Positions 1-8,988 of a stretch of 64,000 nt of DNA are shown here, in pieces. Below the pieces are notes generated by a model. It saw nothing but the letters and a program-made list of their open reading frames with translations, did no database searches and was not told where the DNA came from. Positions within the stretch are counted from its first letter, which is position 1, and each line of letters begins with the position of its first letter. A program made the position numbers and the translations under genes. This DNA comes from Oceanobacillus_B kapialis (GTDB taxonomy: Bacteria > Bacillota > Bacilli > Bacillales > Amphibacillaceae): the NCBI RefSeq assembly GCF_042685265.1, contig NZ_JBHUMX010000045.1, one strand, 5' to 3'.

Positions 1-585
1 GAAATAAGAAGTAGTAATCACTTCTCCATACCCCGTAGATTGTTTAATTAAGCGATTTATAAAAGTTGATTTCCCTACATTGGTTGTTCCAACGATATAA
101 ACATCTCGTTGTTCCCGTTGGTCCGCGATAACCTCAGACAACTCTTTCATTCCATATCCTTTAGTAGAAGAAATTAAGCAGACCTCTTTTACGTTAATTC
201 CTGCTTCCTTAGCAGAGGTGCGTAACCATTGCTCAAGCTTCCTTTTATTTGCAGACTTCGGTAATAAATCTACTTTGTTTCCAACTAATACAATAGGATT
301 ATCGCCAACAATTCGCGGAAGACTTTTAATAAGGCTTCCATGGACGTCAAAAATGTCCACAACATGCACAACAAGTCCATTTGCTTTTCGTATAGAGCTT
401 ACCATCTTAAGAAAGTCATCATCTGTTATAGCAACATCCTGAATTTCATTATAGTGTTTTAACCGAAAGCATCGTTTACAAAGGATGTTTTCCTTTTGTA
501 AAGAAGACGCCGGCGTATACCCTGGAGCCTGTGGGTCTGTTGTTTGAATAAGGACACCACAGCCTTGACAATATATTTCTTCCAT
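1..585 (-). CDS. yqeH: YqeH ribosome-assembly GTPase (partial, N-terminal 195 residues)
   Basis: Circularly permuted GTPase needed for 30S subunit maturation in the family. The visible part starts with a four-cysteine zinc ribbon (Cys6, Cys9, Cys36, Cys39). The GTPase motifs then come in permuted order: G4 NKVD near residue 103, G5 SSTKG near 139, and the P-loop G1 (TNVGKST) near 168-174. The gene continues beyond the left edge, so the C-terminal part is not seen. The ATG is preceded by a GGGAGG ribosome-binding site that lies inside the end of yqeG, whose stop codon is two bases upstream, so translation is probably coupled. Order yqeG-yqeH is the usual one in Bacillus. The identification is secure from the permuted motif order. 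Confidence 0.93.
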   Translation of the reverse strand, partial: MEEIYCQGCGVLIQTTDPQAPGYTPASSLQKENILCKRCFRLKHYNEIQDVAITDDDFLKMVSSIRKANGLVVHVVDIFDVHGSLIKSLPRIVGDNPIVLVGNKVDLLPKSANKRKLEQWLRTSAKEAGINVKEVCLISSTKGYGMKELSEVIADQREQRDVYIVGTTNVGKSTFINRLIKQSTGYGEVITTSYF

Positions 586-587
586 CC

Positions 588-1103
588 TTACTCCTCCCAA
601 GTGATTTTACCTTTTTTCCTCATATAATGTAATATTCTTCGTTCAATAGTACGATTTATTTTTGTGATCTTCCCGTCTGTTTGAACAATCGGGACTACTA
701 AAATGGTATAGAAGCCAGCAAAATTTCCACCTAGCACGTCTGTTAACAACTGGTCCCCTATTACAACAATTTCCTCTTTTTTCATTCCCATTTGTTTTGC
801 AACCGACTTAAATGCTTTACTTAACGGCTTTCTAGCACTGAAAACGAAAGGCGTGTCAAGTGGTTCGGCAAAAACTTTAACACGCTCCTGGTTATTGTTT
901 GAAATAATTGTTACTTTAATGTCGTTTTCTTTCATTTCTTTAAACCATTCCATAACTTCAGAAGTAGCATCTTTAACATCCCAGGCTACTAGTGTATTAT
1001 CAAGGTCCGTTATAATCCCTTTAATTCCTTTGCTTTTTAAAACCTCTGGCTCAATCTCAAACACGCTCTTCACGTGCTCGTTTGGCAAAAACTTTTTTAA
1101 CAA
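588..1103 (-). CDS. yqeG: YqeG family HAD-type phosphatase
   Basis: 171-residue HAD-superfamily phosphatase of the YqeG type (IIIA). The nucleophile motif DLDNT (Asp33, Asp35, Thr37) is intact, motif II is the ISNN near residue 67, and motif III is the GDQLLTD stretch after residue 115. The natural substrate is not established. The start is a TTG preceded by an AGAGGTG ribosome-binding site. It is the first gene of a minus-strand unit with yqeH. In B. subtilis this gene also lies beside sda, as here, which supports orthology. Confidence 0.9.
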   Translation of the reverse strand: MLKKFLPNEHVKSVFEIEPEVLKSKGIKGIITDLDNTLVAWDVKDATSEVMEWFKEMKENDIKVTIISNNNQERVKVFAEPLDTPFVFSARKPLSKAFKSVAKQMGMKKEEIVVIGDQLLTDVLGGNFAGFYTILVVPIVQTDGKITKINRTIERRILHYMRKKGKITWEE

Positions 1104-1377
1104 CTCTTACACCTCTTATTCTGTCCTCGGTCTTCTTTTCATACTGATCGCCATTATAAACCAATCTTATAATAACATCCCACGAAGCGAAACTTCAATC
1201 AGGGTGGTGTTTTAAATAAAGATAGGACTTATATTATCTGTTAAACATGGAGAAATTAAATGATACTCCCCACGAAAACATGTTTCTACTTGTTCAGCGT
1301 CCCTTTGCTACTGTCTCATAAGAAGAAACAATTTCTATGGGGAAACCTGTAGACCGAGAGAAACATGCCATAAATCG

Positions 1378-1504
1378 TTCGACAAATATCTCTATATTCC
1401 GCGCTTGTGGATAACGTTACTCACATTATAAAACTTGTTATAACAACATTTGTCGATATAAAAAAGTAATTATACACACTTTATCTACAGGTCTATGTAG
1501 ATAA
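1378..1504. promoter_or_regulatory. Cluster of DnaA boxes and Spo0A boxes upstream of sda
   Basis: The 485-bp gap between yqeG and sda contains an exact DnaA box (TGTGGATAA, 1406-1414). Three one-mismatch boxes follow at 1470-1478 (TTATACACA), 1481-1489 (TTATCTACA) and 1496-1504 (TGTAGATAA). Two sequences match the Spo0A box TTTGTCGAA: 1378-1386 exactly (as TTCGACAAA) and 1449-1457 with one mismatch. DnaA activation of sda is established in B. subtilis; Spo0A input here is my inference. A weak possible promoter is TTGTCC at 1513-1518 with a TAAGTT 17 bases on. The rest of the gap (1104-1377) shows nothing I can name. Confidence 0.7.
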
Positions 1505-1588
1505 CTTTCACCTTGTCCTGCCTATTAGAAAGTGGTAAGTTATTAATAACCTTATTAGAAAATTACAAACTTTAGGAGGGCTAAGTTG

Positions 1589-1735
1589 ATGGAACATTTG
1601 TCAGATGAACTACTAATTGAATCTTATTACACAGCAAATGAATTAAATTTAAGCCCTGACTTTTTAAATCTAATTGAAGAAGAAATTCACAGGAGAAGAT
1701 TATCTCATAGAATTAAAGACAAAAAACCCGTCTAA
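1589..1735 (+). CDS. sda: Sda sporulation checkpoint inhibitor of histidine kinases
   Basis: 48-residue protein, close to the 46-52 residues of known Sda. Sda is a small helical-hairpin protein that binds the dimerisation domain of KinA (and KinB), blocking the sporulation phosphorelay when replication is perturbed. The LSDELLIESY core near residue 4 and the following LNL.PDF.NLIE.EI.RR pattern match B. subtilis Sda almost residue for residue. An AGGAGGG ribosome-binding site sits 8 bases before the ATG; a TTG codon directly upstream is less well spaced. The upstream region carries DnaA boxes, as expected for this gene, and the neighbour yqeG is the same as in B. subtilis. Confidence 0.95.
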   Translation: MEHLSDELLIESYYTANELNLSPDFLNLIEEEIHRRRLSHRIKDKKPV

Positions 1736-1766
1736 AAATTTTTTATTTAAATATGAAGAAACGCGT

Positions 1767-1810
1767 TAACCCCTATTATTTTGCGAAATAACAGGGGTTA
1801 TTTATTTTTC
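1767..1810 (+). terminator. Rho-independent terminator of sda
   Basis: Inverted repeat with arms TAACCCCTATTATT and AATAACAGGGGTTA (one G-T pair), followed by a T-rich tract. It lies just after the sda stop codon. Confidence 0.85.
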
Positions 1811-2009
1811 TTGGTTTTATATTGTGTTAAACTAATCATGGAATATTGGGGTAAACTTAGTCTATAAATTACCTGAATTACAATTACATTGAATGGAAGC
1901 GAAACCTAATTGATTGCCATGATGATTAAAACCAATTACCTAATGGAAGAGTAAAGGATTTACACATAGAAAACACCATGAAGACATTTATAAGGAGGAA
2001 TACCATTAG

Positions 2010-4331
2010 ATGATATTTGCTGTATTAATACCACTTCTTGTTGCTTGTTTTATTCCTGCACTCAGCAAGGCTAAAAGTAAGATACATACTGGAATATTTG
2101 CTTTCTTTGTCCCATTTTTAATCTTCTTATATTTTATTAGGTTTGTAGGAGAGGACTTCACTCCTGTTCGTCAAACCTACAACTGGATCCCATCGATGGG
2201 AATCAACTTAGATTTTTATCTCGATGGACTTAGCTTATTATTTGTCCTTTTAATAAGTGGCATAGGTTCACTCGTTGTCCTTTACTCCATCTTCTATCTT
2301 GATAAACAAGAACGATTAGGGCATTTTTACGTATACCTATTATTGTTTATGACAGCAATGCTAGGTGTTGTTCTCTCGGATAATGTGTTTGTTCTATATA
2401 CTTTTTGGGAACTAACATCGATTTCTTCCTTCCTACTAATTGGGTATTGGCACTTTAAGGAAAGATCAAGATATGGTGCTTTAAAATCGATGCTAATCAC
2501 CATTTTTGGTGGTTTAAGCATGTTTGGTGGATTTATCTTACTATCTGTTATAACGGGTACGACAAGTATCCAAGCGATGATTAGTCAAGCAGATGTTATC
2601 CTTTCAAGTGATTATCTGCCATTAATTCTCGCTTTGATATTGCTTGGTGCTTTTACTAAATCTGCTCAATTTCCATTCCATATTTGGTTGCCAGATGCTA
2701 TGGAAGCACCAACACCAGTTAGTGCATACCTCCACTCAGCTACGATGGTTAAAGCGGGTATTTTTCTGATTGCAAGATTTTCCCCAATTTTCTCCGGGTA
2801 TGAAGGATTTTTTGTTGCGGTAAGTTTAGTAGGAATTATCACACTTTGCTGGGGCTCCTATATGGCTGTTAGACAAACGGACCTAAAGGCAATTCTCGCC
2901 TTCTCTACTATCAGTCAGTTAGGTATGATTATGGCAATGTTAGGATTCGGTACAACAATAGCCGTTTTCGCTGCCGTTTTCCATATTCTTAACCACGCTA
3001 CATTTAAGGGCAGCCTGTTTATGGTTGCTGGTATTATTGATCATGAAACAGGGACTAGAGATATTCGGAAACTGGGTGGGTTATTTACACTACTTCCTAT
3101 CTCTGCAACCTTGGCCATATTTGGAACCTTTTCCATGGCAGGCGTCCCTTTACCATTCTTAAACGGTTTCTATAGTAAAGAGTTTTTCTTTGACTCAACA
3201 ATTCACTTAGAGAATGCTTCCTTGCTAGCAAATCTTATTCCTTATCTGGCAATCCTTGGAAGTATCTTTACCTTTGTATATTCCATGTATTTCTTTTTCG
3301 GTGTATTTACTGGACCTAAAAAACTCGATCAATTGCCGAAAAAACCACACGAAGCACCTTTTGGAATGCTCTTGTCACCAATCATTTTAATTTTAGGAGT
3401 TATCCTTATCGGTCTATTCCCGAAAATGATCAATGCTCCTTTCATTCAGCATGCTGCTGAAGCAATCAACAGTAACGTTGAATATCACAAAATAAGTTTT
3501 TGGCATGGTTGGGACTACACGCCATTGCATATGTCCTTAGCTGTTGTTGTAATCGGCCTTGTCCTCTTCCTAACCAGAAAAAAATGGACCGGGATATACA
3601 AGGCACTTCCTGGAAAATTAAGTTTTAACAAAGTTTACGATGGACTTGTTAAAAAACTGGATACCTATTCAGCAGGTATTACAAATTCTTATATGACAGG
3701 ATCTTTAAAGCTTTATATGACATTAATCCTTGGTACCATGATTGTAGTGACTATCGGCTTCATGCTTGTGACAAACGGATTTACGATTAGTACAGACAAT
3801 TTGGCTGAGATTACAGTCATTGAAGTAACTGTCGCAGCTGTCATGGCAATTGCAGCAATTGCAACGATCTTTACTAGACATAATATGGCTGCCATCCTTA
3901 TCCTAGGCGTAGTCGGTTATGGTGTTGCCATTTTATTTGTCATTTACAGGGCACCAGATATCGCCCTAACGCAATTTGTTGTAGAAACCATAACAGTAGC
4001 ATTGTTTTTACTTTGCTTCTATCATTTACCAAAGTTACGAAAAACAGATGATTCTAGTGGATCCAAAATTATGAATGCTATCATAGCAATCGGCTTTGGT
4101 ACGATGATGACGTTAATTGGTATCTCTGCACATAGCACAAACTGGTTTGACGTTATCTCAGATTACTTCCTAGAAACCTCATATAAACTAGGCGGCGGGG
4201 ATAATGTTGTGAACGTCATTTTAGTAGATATGCGTGGACTAGATACCTTATTTGAAATTGCAGTGCTCGGTATAGCTGCACTTGCGATCTTTAGCCTCAT
4301 TAAACTTAAGAAAAACAAGGAGGCGAAATAA
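2010..4331 (+). CDS. mrpA: Mrp Na+/H+ antiporter subunit A
   Basis: 773-residue polytopic membrane protein, first subunit of the Mrp (Mnh/Sha) cation/proton antiporter complex and homologous to complex I NuoL. The antiporter core contains the TFWELTSISSFLL segment and the WLPDAMEAPTPVSAYLH segment typical of the NuoL/M/N fold. The C-terminal part (after about residue 590) carries the MbhD/MbhE-like extension, ending in a VILVDMRGLDTLFE stretch. An MnhB domain is not fused to it: the APGGGF-type signature of MrpB is absent. An AAGGAGG ribosome-binding site lies 11 bases before the ATG. The stop codon overlaps the mrpC start (TAATG). Confidence 0.95.
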   Translation: MIFAVLIPLLVACFIPALSKAKSKIHTGIFAFFVPFLIFLYFIRFVGEDFTPVRQTYNWIPSMGINLDFYLDGLSLLFVLLISGIGSLVVLYSIFYLDKQERLGHFYVYLLLFMTAMLGVVLSDNVFVLYTFWELTSISSFLLIGYWHFKERSRYGALKSMLITIFGGLSMFGGFILLSVITGTTSIQAMISQADVILSSDYLPLILALILLGAFTKSAQFPFHIWLPDAMEAPTPVSAYLHSATMVKAGIFLIARFSPIFSGYEGFFVAVSLVGIITLCWGSYMAVRQTDLKAILAFSTISQLGMIMAMLGFGTTIAVFAAVFHILNHATFKGSLFMVAGIIDHETGTRDIRKLGGLFTLLPISATLAIFGTFSMAGVPLPFLNGFYSKEFFFDSTIHLENASLLANLIPYLAILGSIFTFVYSMYFFFGVFTGPKKLDQLPKKPHEAPFGMLLSPIILILGVILIGLFPKMINAPFIQHAAEAINSNVEYHKISFWHGWDYTPLHMSLAVVVIGLVLFLTRKKWTGIYKALPGKLSFNKVYDGLVKKLDTYSAGITNSYMTGSLKLYMTLILGTMIVVTIGFMLVTNGFTISTDNLAEITVIEVTVAAVMAIAAIATIFTRHNMAAILILGVVGYGVAILFVIYRAPDIALTQFVVETITVALFLLCFYHLPKLRKTDDSSGSKIMNAIIAIGFGTMMTLIGISAHSTNWFDVISDYFLETSYKLGGGDNVVNVILVDMRGLDTLFEIAVLGIAALAIFSLIKLKKNKEAK

Positions 4332-4669
4332 TGGAGTTTTTAATTCTAATTTTATCTGGAATATTGTTTGCGACAGCCATCTATAATTTGCTACAAAAAC
4401 AATTATTGCGTATTGTTATCGGCACTGCCCTACTCTCCCACGGCGCCCATCTTTTTATTTTAACAATGGGGAAGCTAAAAACCGGGCAACCTCCGATCCT
4501 TACAGAAGGGGTTTCTGATTATACTGATCCCCTTCCTCAGGCTTTAATTCTAACTTCCATTGTTATCAGTTTTGGTGTGACTAGCTTACTTCTTGTGCTG
4601 GCGTATCGGACGACAAAGGAAAATAATACAGACAATATGGAACAATTAAGGGGTAAGGCAAATGAGTAA
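4331..4669 (+). CDS. mrpC: Mrp Na+/H+ antiporter subunit C
   Basis: 112-residue, three-helix NuoK-like subunit. It shows the expected pattern of a short N-terminal helix, the LLSHGAHLF segment, and the DPLPQALILTSIVISF segment near residue 70, which is characteristic of MrpC. The start codon overlaps the stop of mrpA and the end overlaps the start of mrpD by 8 bases, so the operon is tightly coupled. In the usual seven-gene order, mrpB would lie between mrpA and this gene; here the two are directly joined. Confidence 0.95.
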   Translation: MEFLILILSGILFATAIYNLLQKQLLRIVIGTALLSHGAHLFILTMGKLKTGQPPILTEGVSDYTDPLPQALILTSIVISFGVTSLLLVLAYRTTKENNTDNMEQLRGKANE

Positions 4670-6143
4670 TTTAGCAGTTCTACCGATCATACTGCCGCTA
4701 ATCGCGGCCATTGTATTAATCTTTTTCAATTCGAAGGTAAAAGTATCACGTTCCTTAACTAAAATCTTTTCTTTAATTGGGCTTGGATTAAGTGGTTATA
4801 TTGCTTGGGAAGTGATAAATAATGGTACGATTACAATGCAAACAGGGGATTGGGTCGCACCTTATGGGATTATCCTTGTAATGGATTCCCTAGCGGCAGT
4901 TCTTGTCTTAACGACAAATGTAATCGCCGTAGCGTGCGCCTTTTATGCTCCAGCTGCGGGACTAGGAGAAAAAGAAAAATTTTACTTTTATCCATTTTTC
5001 TTTTTCTTAATTACAGGTGTTTCAGGGGCGTTTATTACGGGAGATTTATTTAACCTCTTTGTTTTCTTTGAAGTTTTGCTTATGGCATCCTACGCATTAA
5101 TTGTGCTTGGGGGCGATAAGGTACAATTAAGGGAATCACTGAAATACTTGCTTATAAATCTATTTTCTTCAATGCTCTTTGTAACAGCTGTAGCATTTGT
5201 ATATGGGGCATTAGGTACAGTCAATATGGCACAGATTGCGCAACGTGTTCAAGAAGCGGAACAACAAGGTATATTAACTACAGTAGGAATTCTTCTATTC
5301 TTTGTTTTTGCTACAAAGGCTGCGTTGTTCCCTCTTTACTACTGGCTTCCGAAATCATATATTGTTCCAAATCCTGTCATTTCTGCTTTATTTGGAGCTC
5401 TATTAACAAAGGTTGGAATCTATTCAATCTTTCGTGTGTTCACGCTAATTTTCGTACATCGAATTGAATTAACACACGATATCTTTATCTGGTTTGCAGG
5501 CTTGTCGATGGTATTCGGTATTATTGGTGCCCTTTCCACTACGAATATCAAGCTGATCGTTGCGTATAATATCATTCCTGCAATAGGGTTTATCCTACTT
5601 GGAATAGGTGTTATGAACGAAACGGCAATTAGCGGGTCTATCTACTACCTGGTTCATGATATGCTTATTAAGTCAGCACTCTTTTTACTAATGGGGGTTA
5701 TTGCTTATGTTGCTGGTACGTCTGATCTAAGGAAGATGGGCGGCCTTCTTCATACATACCCGTTACTAGGTTGGCTTTTATTCATCGCAGCTTTCGTTTT
5801 AGCTGGTATTCCGCCATTCAGTGGTTTTATAGGAAAACTGCTTCTACTGCAAGGAGCTTTTAAGGGTGAGCACATCGTGATTATTCTCATTGGACTTTTA
5901 ACAAGTCTACTTATTCTGTATTCCATTGCCAAGATCTTTATCAACGCATTTTGGGGAGATAAAGACGCCATGGGACATATAGAAAAGAAATCAACAAAAG
6001 GAATGGTTGCTCCCATTGTTTTTCTACTAGCCCTTTCTGTGATATTGGGGCTTGGGGCAGAGTATTTCTACACCATTGCAGACTCCATTGCTGCGTATAT
6101 AATGGACCCACAAATATATATTGATTCCGTTTTAAAGGAGTAG
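4662..6143 (+). CDS. mrpD: Mrp Na+/H+ antiporter subunit D
   Basis: 493-residue NuoM/N-like antiporter subunit with about 14 predicted helices. The FNLFVFFEVLLMASYALIV segment near residue 130 carries the key Glu, and the KAALFPLYYWLPKSY segment near 220 carries the Lys region of the proton path. MrpD and MrpA are the two antiporter-like subunits of the complex. The ribosome-binding site AAGGGG lies within the end of mrpC. The next gene begins 7 bases after the stop. Confidence 0.95.
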   Translation: MSNLAVLPIILPLIAAIVLIFFNSKVKVSRSLTKIFSLIGLGLSGYIAWEVINNGTITMQTGDWVAPYGIILVMDSLAAVLVLTTNVIAVACAFYAPAAGLGEKEKFYFYPFFFFLITGVSGAFITGDLFNLFVFFEVLLMASYALIVLGGDKVQLRESLKYLLINLFSSMLFVTAVAFVYGALGTVNMAQIAQRVQEAEQQGILTTVGILLFFVFATKAALFPLYYWLPKSYIVPNPVISALFGALLTKVGIYSIFRVFTLIFVHRIELTHDIFIWFAGLSMVFGIIGALSTTNIKLIVAYNIIPAIGFILLGIGVMNETAISGSIYYLVHDMLIKSALFLLMGVIAYVAGTSDLRKMGGLLHTYPLLGWLLFIAAFVLAGIPPFSGFIGKLLLLQGAFKGEHIVIILIGLLTSLLILYSIAKIFINAFWGDKDAMGHIEKKSTKGMVAPIVFLLALSVILGLGAEYFYTIADSIAAYIMDPQIYIDSVLKE

Positions 6144-6150
6144 TGAGCTA

Positions 6151-6627
6151 ATGGCATTTCAGATTGTTATAAACTTAATCATCGCATTCTTATGGATGTT
6201 CCTAAGTGAATCGTATTCTGCTCCCAGTTTTATAGCTGGTTACTTGTTAGGTATCCTTCTGCTATTCATGTTGCGCCGTTTTGTGCCAGACACATTTTAC
6301 CTGAGACGGTTCATGAAAATTCTAGCTCTCCTATTACTGTTTATGAAAGAATTGTTATCTTCCAATTTGGAAATCGTTAAACTAGTTTATAAACGTAAAC
6401 AGGATTTTGAACCAGGCATCTTTGAATTGCCTATTGATGTAAAAAGCAATTGGGAAATAACTTTACTAGCTAACTTAATTTCCTTAACGCCTGGTACTCT
6501 GTCAGTAGATATTGCTCATGATAATTCAAAAATTTATATTCATGCAATGCACATACATGACAGAGAAGAAGCCATTACATCTATTAAGGATACCTTTGAA
6601 AAAGCAATACTGGAGGTGACAAGATGA
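6151..6627 (+). CDS. mrpE: Mrp Na+/H+ antiporter subunit E
   Basis: 158-residue MnhE family subunit. It has two or three N-terminal membrane helices followed by a cytoplasmic domain with the family pattern LLANLISLTPGTLSVDI near residue 108. An AAGGAG site precedes the ATG. The stop overlaps the mrpF start by four bases, as is usual in this operon. The length is normal for the family. Confidence 0.94.
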   Translation: MAFQIVINLIIAFLWMFLSESYSAPSFIAGYLLGILLLFMLRRFVPDTFYLRRFMKILALLLLFMKELLSSNLEIVKLVYKRKQDFEPGIFELPIDVKSNWEITLLANLISLTPGTLSVDIAHDNSKIYIHAMHIHDREEAITSIKDTFEKAILEVTR

Positions 6628-6935
6628 CAGATGTTTTAAACATGACAGAGAATATTTTAAGTATAGCTGTCACGATCAGTTTTGCAGGAATAGCCATATC
6701 CCTTTTATTGCTTCTGTATCAAGTGATTATAGGACCAACTCAGCCAGATCGAGCCGTTGCTTTAGATGCAATTGGCATAAATATCATGGCTCTAGCTGGA
6801 ATTATGGCGATCTATCTTGTAACATCTAAACTCAATGATGTCATTCTCCTTGTTGGGATACTCGCGTTTTTAGGAACGCTTTCCATCGCAAAATACTTAG
6901 AAAAGGGTGTTATCATTGATAGAGACCTTAATTAA
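6624..6935 (+). CDS. mrpF: Mrp Na+/H+ antiporter subunit F
   Basis: 103-residue three-helix MnhF subunit. The GPTQPDRAVALDAIG segment near residue 37 is the family hallmark, with the conserved Asp/Arg pair. The ribosome-binding site GGAGGTG lies within the end of mrpE. The 3' end overlaps the start of mrpG. The encoded subunit is needed for complex assembly and antiport in studied Mrp systems. Confidence 0.94.
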   Translation: MTDVLNMTENILSIAVTISFAGIAISLLLLLYQVIIGPTQPDRAVALDAIGINIMALAGIMAIYLVTSKLNDVILLVGILAFLGTLSIAKYLEKGVIIDRDLN

Positions 6936-7305
6936 TATCATCATTAACATTCTGGTAATTATATCTTTACTAGCAGGGACCTTTTTCATATTGTCCTCCT
7001 CCATCGGCATTGTACGATTTCCAGATGTCTACACAAGACTTCATACTGCTACCAAGGCTTCCACTTTAGGCATTGCCTTTATATTAATTGCAGCTTTTCT
7101 ATATCTCTATGCTGCACATTCTATTGTAAGTGGAAAGTTACTGCTGGCAATTGTGTTTATATTATTAACGGCACCGGTGTCCGCTCACATGATTGGTAGA
7201 GCCGCCCATGCCAACGGGGTAAAACCTTTCCTGAAAAATCGTGGAGATGCTTATCAGGAAGCTAAAGATATTTATGTCAAGGAACATTCATCCGAAAAAA
7301 ACTAA
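6916..7305 (+). CDS. mrpG: Mrp Na+/H+ antiporter subunit G
   Basis: MnhG/PhaG-family subunit with three helices. The IGIVRFPDVYTRLHTATKA stretch is the family signature, followed by LTAPVSAHMIGRAAH. I chose the TTG at 6916 (129 residues) because AAAAGGGTG lies 6 bases before it. A GTG at 6907 is in frame but has no properly spaced site. Either start overlaps the end of mrpF. It is the last gene of the operon, followed directly by a strong terminator. Confidence 0.92.
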   Translation: MIETLINIIINILVIISLLAGTFFILSSSIGIVRFPDVYTRLHTATKASTLGIAFILIAAFLYLYAAHSIVSGKLLLAIVFILLTAPVSAHMIGRAAHANGVKPFLKNRGDAYQEAKDIYVKEHSSEKN

Positions 7306-7334
7306 AAGCGACTATTCTATTAGTCGCTTTTTTC
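7304..7334 (+). terminator. Terminator of the mrp operon
   Basis: AAAAGCGACT / AGTCGCTTTT hairpin with an 8-base loop, followed by a T run, overlapping the mrpG stop codon. Confidence 0.9.
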
Positions 7335-7434
7335 TTTAAAGGAAATTAATGTCCTGTAAATACCACAATAAACGATTAGTCACATACCGATATGGGTAAA
7401 ATAAGACAACGAAGAAAGATTTGAGGTGACGGCA

Positions 7435-8910
7435 ATGAAAACAAAAAACTTACTAGAAGTTCTCCAAGTCAAACAAATAATTGGCCTTCTTCCTGAGAAA
7501 ATTAAATCGATCCAACAAGATTCTAGAAAAGTTGAAGAAGGTTCCATGTTCGTATGTATTAAAGGCTATACAGTTGATGGACATAACTTTATTGAAGAAG
7601 CCTTAGAGCGTGGTGCAACTACTATAGTAGTTGAGGACGATCCGGGTATTCATGTAAAAGGTGCATCAATCATTTTGGTGCCAAACACCATGAAAGCACT
7701 TGCTCATTTAGCAAATAAATTTTATAACTATCCTTCTAAACAGATGGACGTAATCGGCGTTACAGGAACAAATGGAAAGACAAGTGTCTCTAGTCTTATC
7801 AATAAATTACTCGAGGGAGTTGGTCGAAAAACAGCTCTTTCTGGCACGAACGGCATGACAATTGCAGGAGAAGTGACGGCTACTAGTAACACTACCTGTG
7901 ATATACTAGAAAACCAGAAACTATTTAGTGATGTTGCTGAACAAGGAGCAGAAGATGTTGTGATGGAAGTTTCCTCCCATGGTTTGGCTCAAGGCAGAGT
8001 TTGGGGAATCGACTTTAATATTGCTGTTTTTACTAACCTGACTCAAGACCACCTGGATTACCATCAAAGCATGGAGCAATATGGCCAGACAAAAGGCTTG
8101 TTGTTCGCCCAGTTAGGTAATGACACAGCAAGGAAGAAGTTTGCTGTCCTTAATAGCGATGATCCCTGGTCTAAAAAGTATGAGTACATAACTCCTGCTG
8201 AAGTTGTCACATATGGTATTTTAGAGAATGCTAACTTTAAAGCCAAGCAAATCCAGTATCTTGAGGATAAAACAGTATTTACGCTAGAGACACTAGAAGG
8301 AGAATTTTCTGTAGAAACCAGGCTTCTCGGCGAGTTTAATGTATACAATGTGCTTGCCGCAATAGCTACATTATTTGTAAAAGGTGTGCACGTTTCTAAA
8401 GCTGTAGCGTTACTTAGGTCAATTAATCCCCTTGAAGGTAGAATGGAACAAATACCAATCGATGCACCGTTAAAGGTTTACCTTGATTACGCCCATACAC
8501 CTGATGCTATCCGTAGCTCTATTGCATCTGTTGGGCACTTACAACGCAACCGACTAATTTATGTCGCGGGTACAGGTGGTGACAGAGATAAGGAAAAACG
8601 CCCCCTTATGGCACAAGAAGCATCTGTTGCCGATGTCGTAATTCTAACCATCAATGATGTGCGAAACGAAGATCCTCAGGAAATTCTACGTGGTATGGAA
8701 AAAGGAATGCAACATAAGAATTATGGTATGCTAGCTGATCGTAAAGAAGCAATCGAGCATGCGGTGGAAATTAGCGAACCAGGTGATATTCTTATTATTG
8801 CCGGTAAAGGGAATGAACAATACCAAATCACAGGGACCAAGAAAGAGCATCATAGTGACAAAACTGTTGTAACAGACTATATCAAACATAAATATAATAT
8901 CCCTATTTAA
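7435..8910 (+). CDS. MurE-like UDP-MurNAc-tripeptide ligase, atypical motifs
   Basis: 491-residue Mur ligase with the three MurE domains: N-terminal UDP-binding domain, central ATPase (GVTGTNGKTS P-loop near residue 110; MEVSSHGL; FTNLTQDHLDYH) and C-terminal domain. Canonical MurE adds meso-DAP or L-Lys to UDP-MurNAc-L-Ala-D-Glu. Here the substrate-recognition motif usually written DNPR reads NDVR (NDVRNEDP), GKGHE reads GKGNE, and the usual TTP after the UDP pocket reads TTCD. It stands alone, not in a division/cell-wall cluster, with its own terminator, and I think it is a paralogue. The ATG at 7435 has GAGGTG 6 bases upstream; a GTG at 7426 is less likely. Confidence 0.8.
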   Translation: MKTKNLLEVLQVKQIIGLLPEKIKSIQQDSRKVEEGSMFVCIKGYTVDGHNFIEEALERGATTIVVEDDPGIHVKGASIILVPNTMKALAHLANKFYNYPSKQMDVIGVTGTNGKTSVSSLINKLLEGVGRKTALSGTNGMTIAGEVTATSNTTCDILENQKLFSDVAEQGAEDVVMEVSSHGLAQGRVWGIDFNIAVFTNLTQDHLDYHQSMEQYGQTKGLLFAQLGNDTARKKFAVLNSDDPWSKKYEYITPAEVVTYGILENANFKAKQIQYLEDKTVFTLETLEGEFSVETRLLGEFNVYNVLAAIATLFVKGVHVSKAVALLRSINPLEGRMEQIPIDAPLKVYLDYAHTPDAIRSSIASVGHLQRNRLIYVAGTGGDRDKEKRPLMAQEASVADVVILTINDVRNEDPQEILRGMEKGMQHKNYGMLADRKEAIEHAVEISEPGDILIIAGKGNEQYQITGTKKEHHSDKTVVTDYIKHKYNIPI

Positions 8911-8988
8911 AAACAATTATGGATATAACGGTCTAAAAACATTGCAAAACCACCTAGAATACCGCAAACCTCTCATATTGCATTAACT

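Noticed and set aside
853..1215. 120-codon open frame on the plus strand
   Set aside because: It lies opposite yqeG and its tail is only the AT-rich intergenic part; no ribosome-binding site and no family resemblance.
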